The notes beneath the pieces are model-generated. The model had not been told where the DNA came from. It was given only the letters and a program-made list of their open reading frames with translations, and made no database searches. Source: a virus. From it: 42,812 bases of DNA. The DNA is taken from IMG/VR virus record IMGVR_UViG_3300023179_000199, positions 1 through 42,812 of that record; one strand, written 5' to 3'. The position numbers and the translations under genes are program-made. Shown here piece after piece: positions 39,005-42,812 of the stretch; position 1 is the first letter of the stretch, and every line of letters begins with the position of its first letter.

Positions 39005-39040
39005 AGTAAATGCTTCATCTAATCAATGAAGTATTTTACT
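39005..39040 (+). terminator. Hairpin after 38449 gene, probable weak terminator
   Basis: CTTCAT (39013-39018) pairs with ATGAAG (39026-39031), and the stem extends outward to 39005/39040 with a G-T pair and one bulged base, about 14 bp. The tail TGTTTAATTTG has few T residues. A second AT-only hairpin (ATTTGA/TCAAAT) follows and is trailed by TTTTT. Confidence 0.45.
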
Positions 39041-39095
39041 GTTTAATTTGATTTATCAAATAATTTTTATATATTTAAACAAAGTAATCAACGTT

Positions 39096-39668
39096 ATGGA
39101 TAAAATACAATATATTACGCGAAAAGGTAATTTCGACTCAGGTCATAGAGTCATGAATGAATTCATGAAATGTTTTAACATACATGGACATACATACTTA
39201 TATGAACTAACTTTCTCTTTTAAAAATATGGAAGAGATTGGATATGCAATTGATTTTAAAGAAATTAAAAGAGTGTTTTGTCAATGGATTGACGATATAC
39301 TTGATCATGGAATGATTCTTAATCCAAAAGATGAATTGCTTATTAAGACTACAAAAGAATATGGGACTAAACTTTGGTTAATGTCTTTAAATGGAGAAAA
39401 TGAATATTGTAATCCTTCTGTAGAGAATATTGCAAAAGAAGTATTTTTAGCAATGGATATACTTTCAAAAGTACTTTATAAAGATTCAATAACGGGATTA
39501 CAAATACATAAGGTTACTATTTACGAAACTCCGAATTGTTATACAGAATGCTTAAGAGATAGTATTTCTGATACAGAGCGTCTTTTGTTTAATAAGGTTC
39601 GTTGGGAAGAGATTAAGAATTATGCTGAGTCAAAAGGTGTAATAGAATATGATGATCGTAAAATATAA
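39096..39668 (+). CDS. queD: 6-carboxytetrahydropterin synthase (QueD / PTPS-like)
   Basis: A 190-residue enzyme of the QueD/PTPS family, which converts dihydroneopterin triphosphate to 6-carboxytetrahydropterin in the preQ0 pathway. Zinc ligands are His17 (FDSGHR) and His30 and His32 (NIHGHTY); the catalytic Cys26 is in MKCFNIHGH. LDHGMILNPKDELL near residue 66 and the late IYETPNCYTE give the usual Asp/His and Glu. It is longer than E. coli QueD (121), with an insertion around residues 85-115. I chose ATG 39096 over an upstream TTG (39048), whose extra residues are not family-like. It likely works with QueE and FolE nearby. Confidence 0.85.
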   Translation: MDKIQYITRKGNFDSGHRVMNEFMKCFNIHGHTYLYELTFSFKNMEEIGYAIDFKEIKRVFCQWIDDILDHGMILNPKDELLIKTTKEYGTKLWLMSLNGENEYCNPSVENIAKEVFLAMDILSKVLYKDSITGLQIHKVTIYETPNCYTECLRDSISDTERLLFNKVRWEEIKNYAESKGVIEYDDRKI

Positions 39669-39669
39669 T

Positions 39670-39698
39670 TTGGAAAATTCAAAAGAATTTATTATATT
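39670..39698 (+). promoter_or_regulatory. Sigma70-like promoter before zinc-ribbon/queE genes
   Basis: TTGGAA (39670-39675) and TATATT (39693-39698) are 17 bases apart. The -10 flank AAGAATTTATTATATT is nearly the same as at the gp32 promoter (28612-28640), so the two genes may be co-regulated. Inferred from sequence. Confidence 0.5.
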
Positions 39699-39704
39699 TA
39701 GTTT

Positions 39705-40139
39705 ATGAAATGTAAATCATGTAATTCAGAATTACCTAATGTACGAGTGTCATTAGGTTACAAAGAATGTGTTTCTTGTTCTACTGTAGATACATATGGC
39801 TGTGTCGATATAGTATATCATAAGACAGGTAATACAGTTCAAGTAATGAGTAAGTCGGCAGCGGCTGAAGTCAATAAACATAAAAGAAGAGGTTTTGGTA
39901 CTATGCTTAAAGGCGGTAGTAAATCTTCTGTATATAATCCAAAAGGCTCTAAATATGGAGTATCTACTTGCGTTATAGGTAGCGATGCTTCTTATAATAA
40001 GGTAGGTGAAATATCAATGTCGTTATTTGAAAATAAAGGCATTGAAGCTGCATTCGATTATATCGATCGTGCGGTAGTTAATTACGATATAAACAAAAAT
40101 CAAGCATTCAAATTAAAAAGTATATTTAACTCATTATGA
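39705..40139 (+). CDS. Zinc-ribbon protein of unknown function
   Basis: A 144-residue protein with an N-terminal zinc ribbon (Cys3, Cys6, Cys22, Cys25: MKCKSC...YKECVSC). The rest includes a basic patch (NKHKRRGFGTMLKGGSKSS) and a helical C terminus (NQAFKLKSIFNSL). It overlaps queE by four bases (ATGA), so the two are translationally coupled, and it may take part in the same modification pathway. No queC motif (SGGLDS-type) is seen, so it is not the missing QueC. Confidence 0.55.
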   Translation: MKCKSCNSELPNVRVSLGYKECVSCSTVDTYGCVDIVYHKTGNTVQVMSKSAAAEVNKHKRRGFGTMLKGGSKSSVYNPKGSKYGVSTCVIGSDASYNKVGEISMSLFENKGIEAAFDYIDRAVVNYDINKNQAFKLKSIFNSL

Positions 40140-40981
40140 CAGACGTTAGTGAAAACAAACTATTAATCTCCGAAGATTTTTATTCGGTACAAGGAGAAGG
40201 ACTTACGTCCGGCTATCCTGCTTACTTTATTCGATTAGCCAATTGCAATTTATCTTGCGGTGCTAAAATGGCATTCGTAAATCAATTTAAAAAGGATAAA
40301 GTAGATTACGATCCAGGTACATTTAAAGGTGACTTACATGAAGAAGGTAAGGCTACTTGGACGTGCGACACAATTCCAGTATGGGCAAAAGGTGTTGAAA
40401 GAGATTATCAATATTTAATTGATCGTTGGATTGAACAAGGTATCTATGATGATATTAAACGCGGTATTATCCATATTATTTGGACCGGTGGAGAACCTAC
40501 AATTCCACAACATCAAAAAGCAATTATTGGATTTCATAACTATTGGTCGAATTTAGTATTCAGCGGAAACGATTATATTGAATTTAGTCCGTTTGTAGAA
40601 ATTGAAACAAACGGTACATTTGTTATTGAAGATGAATTAATGGCTCAATTAGATCAAATTAATTGCTCACCTAAACTTGCTAATTCAGGTATGACTGAAA
40701 AGCAACGTATTGTTCCGGAAGCTCTTAATAAAATTATGGAGCATATGATATATCAATTCAAATTCGTTATTAGTACTGAAGAAGATGTTCAAGAAGTATT
40801 TAATGATTTTGTTAAACCATTTAATATGCCGTTACCATATGTAATATGTATGCCTGGTTTAGATAGCCAAGATGATTATTTCGAAAGGACAAGATTTGTT
40901 TTGGAAATGGCTAAAAAATATAAATTTGTAGGATTATCAAGAATGCACGTTGCAGCATGGGACAAGACTACTGGGGTCTAA
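40136..40981 (+). CDS. queE: 7-carboxy-7-deazaguanine synthase (QueE), radical SAM
   Basis: A 281-residue radical SAM enzyme that turns 6-carboxytetrahydropterin into 7-carboxy-7-deazaguanine. FYSVQGEGLTSGYPAYFIRL (15-34) is the family N terminus. The cluster-binding Cys are Cys37 and Cys41 (NCNLSC) and, after a 35-residue insertion, Cys77 (TWTCDT); most QueE have two residues between the last two. WTGGEPT is the SAM-binding GGEP. VEIETNGT and NCSPKLANSG match later family blocks. It is coupled to the zinc-ribbon gene. With QueD and FolE in the window it forms most of a preQ0 route. Confidence 0.85.
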   Translation: MTDVSENKLLISEDFYSVQGEGLTSGYPAYFIRLANCNLSCGAKMAFVNQFKKDKVDYDPGTFKGDLHEEGKATWTCDTIPVWAKGVERDYQYLIDRWIEQGIYDDIKRGIIHIIWTGGEPTIPQHQKAIIGFHNYWSNLVFSGNDYIEFSPFVEIETNGTFVIEDELMAQLDQINCSPKLANSGMTEKQRIVPEALNKIMEHMIYQFKFVISTEEDVQEVFNDFVKPFNMPLPYVICMPGLDSQDDYFERTRFVLEMAKKYKFVGLSRMHVAAWDKTTGV

Positions 40982-41000
40982 TTAAAATAAAAAAATTAAT

Positions 41001-41309
41001 ATGAAAAAAATCGCAAAACCGCTCGGAGACCGAGTATTAGTTAAAGAAAGAAAAGAAGAGGAAACTGTAGTATCGGGAATCTTTATTCCAGAAAGCGCAA
41101 ACATTGAAGATGTTAAATTAGCAGATGTAATTTCTGTCGGCGCAGGATTATTTACACAAAACGGAGTTCCTATTCCTATGACTGTTAAGGAAGGAGATTT
41201 AGTTGCATTACCTCCATACCATCAAGGTAATGAAGTTAAATTAAATGGAGAAATGTATCTTGTACTTCGCGAAAGCGACTTATTGATGGTAATCGCTGAA
41301 ACAGAATAA
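41001..41309 (+). CDS. groES: GroES-like co-chaperonin (gp31 analogue)
   Basis: A 102-residue co-chaperonin that would cap host GroEL to fold phage proteins, as gp31 does for the T4 capsid protein. It is a recognisable GroES rather than a diverged gp31: KPLGDRVLVKERKEEETVVS at the N terminus, the mobile-loop region SGIFIPESANIED, VISVGAGLFTQNG, VKEGDLVALPPYHQGNEVK and LRESDLLMVI. Length is close to E. coli GroES (97). It lies between queE and folE, starting 20 bases after queE, and could be transcribed with them. No groEL is present. Confidence 0.9.
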   Translation: MKKIAKPLGDRVLVKERKEEETVVSGIFIPESANIEDVKLADVISVGAGLFTQNGVPIPMTVKEGDLVALPPYHQGNEVKLNGEMYLVLRESDLLMVIAETE

Positions 41310-41394
41310 TTTATTTGTTCATATCATATACCTTTATAATAAATATACCAAAAAACAGTCATATAATTTAGATGCATTAAAAATAAATAAAGCA

Positions 41395-41481
41395 TTGGAA
41401 TTATGTAATAATGTTTATATATTTTGGTTAGATACATTACAATTAATTAAAATAGAAACACCAATTAAATTATTAATATGA
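41395..41481 (+). CDS. Possible small or decayed ORF coupled to folE
   Basis: The frame stays open from the end of the GroES gene to TGA 41479-41481, which overlaps the folE ATG (ATGA). It has no ATG; a TTG at 41395 would give 28 residues ([18 protein letters not shown]...). The longer open frame ([15 protein letters not shown]) has coding-like composition. It may be the end of a decayed gene, or a short coupling peptide. This is all that fills 41310-41477. Confidence 0.25.
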   Translation: MELCNNVYIFWLDTLQLIKIETPIKLLI

Positions 41482-42080
41482 AATTTCCAATTAAGTTATC
41501 ACAAGAACAAATTACCAAAGCATCTAATACGTTCGGAAAATTCCTAATAGAATTAGGATTTGAAGATTATTTACAAAATCCACACATGAAAGATACACCT
41601 CAACGTGTAACTAAAGCATTTATTAATGATTTATTTAGTGGTGTATATAATGAACCTCCTAAAATTACGGCATTTGATAATACAGGTCAATATGATGGAA
41701 TAGTTTTCCAAGGTAATATCGATGTTAAATCAATGTGCAGTCATCATTTTTTACCATTTATTGGATATGCGCATGTAGCGTATATACCAGCAACCGATGG
41801 TAAAGTTATTGGCTTATCTAAATTAAATCGTATTGTAGAGCATTTCGCTCGAAGACCTCAGGTCCAAGAAAATCTTACAACTGAAATTCATAATTATATT
41901 AATGAAACGTGTATAGGTAATAAAGGCGTTGCAGTTGTAGTAGGTGCTAATCATATGTGTGCATGTGTTAGAGGAGTTCGTCACGACAGTACAATGATGA
42001 CTTCTAAAATGTCCGGTGCATTTATGCAAGACCCTGCTACTAGAAATGAATTTTATCGATTCGTAGATAGTATGGAGTAA
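41478..42080 (+). CDS. folE: GTP cyclohydrolase I
   Basis: A 200-residue enzyme converting GTP to dihydroneopterin triphosphate, the first step of both folate and preQ0 synthesis. [19 protein letters not shown] (37-55), the zinc site CSHHFLPF (Cys87, His90) with Cys161 in [10 protein letters not shown], and [20 protein letters not shown] (112-131) are all present. Length is slightly below E. coli FolE (222). With QueD and QueE it supplies a deazaguanine precursor for DNA or tRNA modification. The gene starts inside the stop of a small upstream frame. Confidence 0.93.
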   Translation: MKFPIKLSQEQITKASNTFGKFLIELGFEDYLQNPHMKDTPQRVTKAFINDLFSGVYNEPPKITAFDNTGQYDGIVFQGNIDVKSMCSHHFLPFIGYAHVAYIPATDGKVIGLSKLNRIVEHFARRPQVQENLTTEIHNYINETCIGNKGVAVVVGANHMCACVRGVRHDSTMMTSKMSGAFMQDPATRNEFYRFVDSME

Positions 42081-42081
42081 T

Positions 42082-42438
42082 ATGTATATCAAAGATAAAC
42101 AAGCACGTATACGATTATTTTTACAATTAATAGACAGCTTTAAAGCGGAGTCATGGGTAGATAACATATATTCGATTATTGAGCAATATGATATGCCCGA
42201 TCATTTAGATAGGGAATTTGTTATTGATGCTTTAATTGAACATTATGTAAGAAAAGAAGAATATGAAAAATGCGCTCAGTTAATTAAATGGAAAGAAAAT
42301 CCATTGCGCGTTGATTTAATGATAAACGAAGCAACAGAGTCTATACAAGAAACAGACAAAACGGAATCAAAATATAAGGACGGATTTAAAGTTCCTGATT
42401 CCATAAGACAACGATTTAAAAGAAAACGTGATAAATAA
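42082..42438 (+). CDS. Small helical protein of unknown function
   Basis: A 118-residue protein starting one base after the folE stop. The N-terminal 80 residues are helical (MYIKDKQARIRLFLQLIDSF; FVIDALIEHYVRKEEYEKC). The C terminus is basic and probably disordered (VPDSIRQRFKRKRDK). No family is recognised. It is in the same operon as folE by spacing. Confidence 0.5.
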   Translation: MYIKDKQARIRLFLQLIDSFKAESWVDNIYSIIEQYDMPDHLDREFVIDALIEHYVRKEEYEKCAQLIKWKENPLRVDLMINEATESIQETDKTESKYKDGFKVPDSIRQRFKRKRDK

Positions 42439-42441
42439 GTT

Positions 42442-42812
42442 ATGAAAAGAAAATTATTTTATTTTGGCTTAGAAAGCCTGGCGAGCCGATATACTGGGCA
42501 ATTAACAAATGAGTGGGCACCTGCTGCATTTAATAATTTTAGTGACCAAATTGAATTTGTAAATATTCCGGGTGACGATAAAGAGCATGGGGATGTAGCA
42601 GTAGGAATGGTATTGGATGCAGTTGGTCGAGGAATATATAGCATGTCTCAAGTACAGTATTTTCTTAATTTAATTCGTAAAGGCGAAGTAAAAGAAAATG
42701 ATATTGTATATTTTGCAGATTATTGGACGCCTGGATTAGAAAGTATTTTCTATGCATTAGATCTTTATAAGATTAAGAATGTAAAGTTTTATGCTCGTAA
42801 TTGGGCACAAAG
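42442..42812 (+). CDS. N-terminal part of a possible glycosyltransferase (cut by window end)
   Basis: At least 123 residues are visible, open to the edge. The start MKRKLFYFGLESLASRYTGQ and the later ENDIVYFADYWTPGLESIFY followed by KNVKFYARNWAQ resemble the first Rossmann half of GT-B glycosyltransferases, where an Asp and a Pro-Gly precede a long helix. If so, it might glucosylate DNA or surface sugars. The evidence is weak, and an unrelated Rossmann protein is possible. It begins three bases after the preceding stop. Confidence 0.4.
   Translation, partial: MKRKLFYFGLESLASRYTGQLTNEWAPAAFNNFSDQIEFVNIPGDDKEHGDVAVGMVLDAVGRGIYSMSQVQYFLNLIRKGEVKENDIVYFADYWTPGLESIFYALDLYKIKNVKFYARNWAQ

Noticed and set aside
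39048-39095. Upstream TTG start for queD
   Set aside because: The added residues are AT-derived and unlike the family N terminus, and the stretch overlaps a hairpin and promoter-like sequence; ATG 39096 fits better.
1-42812. tRNA genes
   Set aside because: I looked in the intergenic gaps for cloverleaf-like segments with a T-loop GGTTCGA and found none; the gaps are mostly too short.

Overview
The window is one contiguous stretch of a tailed-phage genome with a contractile tail (myovirus). It is AT-rich, every recognisable gene is on the + strand, and genes are tightly packed, often with ATGA or TAATG overlaps. Neck, sheath, tube, baseplate and replication proteins point to a distant relative of the T4 superfamily. 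It is not a close T4 relative: the DNA polymerase is a compact family A enzyme rather than family B, the ribonucleotide reductase is the B12-dependent class II type, and the phage carries 7-deazaguanine (preQ0) pathway genes and its own GroES. The host cannot be read from the sequence; a small protein of the CCGNGC-cysteine type common in Bacteroidota is only a weak hint.

Layout. 1-3650: tail-fibre-like genes sharing SFTGxLxGTASWA-type modules. 3710-6700: neck and tail-completion genes (gp13-, gp14- and gp15-like) and a coiled-coil protein. 6750-13070: two tandem tail-sheath paralogues, a coiled-coil protein and the tail tube. 13121-14009: a homing endonuclease with an RBS-masking hairpin. 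14055-26812: a gp26-like protein with a +1-frame extension, a small protein, a very long tape measure, and hub, gp53-like and other baseplate proteins. 26834-34195: family A polymerase, an unknown, ssDNA-binding protein, UvsX/RecA, a second homing endonuclease, a broken 5'-exonuclease gene and a DnaB-like helicase. 34236-39000: class II RNR, dUTPase, small unknowns, a possible PD-(D/E)xK protein and leader-bearing proteins. 39096-42812: QueD, a zinc-ribbon protein, QueE, GroES, FolE, an unknown, and a truncated gene at the window edge.

The most unusual locus is 30625-32805. The 5'-to-3' exonuclease reads through its catalytic motif as VDGL-stop-LNTFIR. Removing six bases (CTTTAA) restores VDGLNTFIR. 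The UAA is flanked by two leucine codons (CUU UAA CUG), and a 10-bp GC-containing hairpin ends at the codon before them. An EDxHD-type homing endonuclease lies immediately upstream, its stop codon overlapping the exonuclease start. A diverged, frameshifted relic of what seems to be the original exonuclease 5' end lies upstream of the endonuclease. This resembles the T4 mobA/gene 60 bypass cassette in design and may be a new short ribosome-hopping element; a plain nonsense mutation remains possible.

A second theme is regulation. The motif ATATTTAT recurs in front of many genes. At five of them (3690, 11990, 13129, 15160, 24075) it sits in a hairpin whose 3' arm covers the Shine-Dalgarno sequence or the start region. 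That is the arrangement T4 uses to keep late genes silent on read-through transcripts. A third is a probable programmed +1 frameshift at CCC-A, extending the gp26-like protein just upstream of the tape measure.
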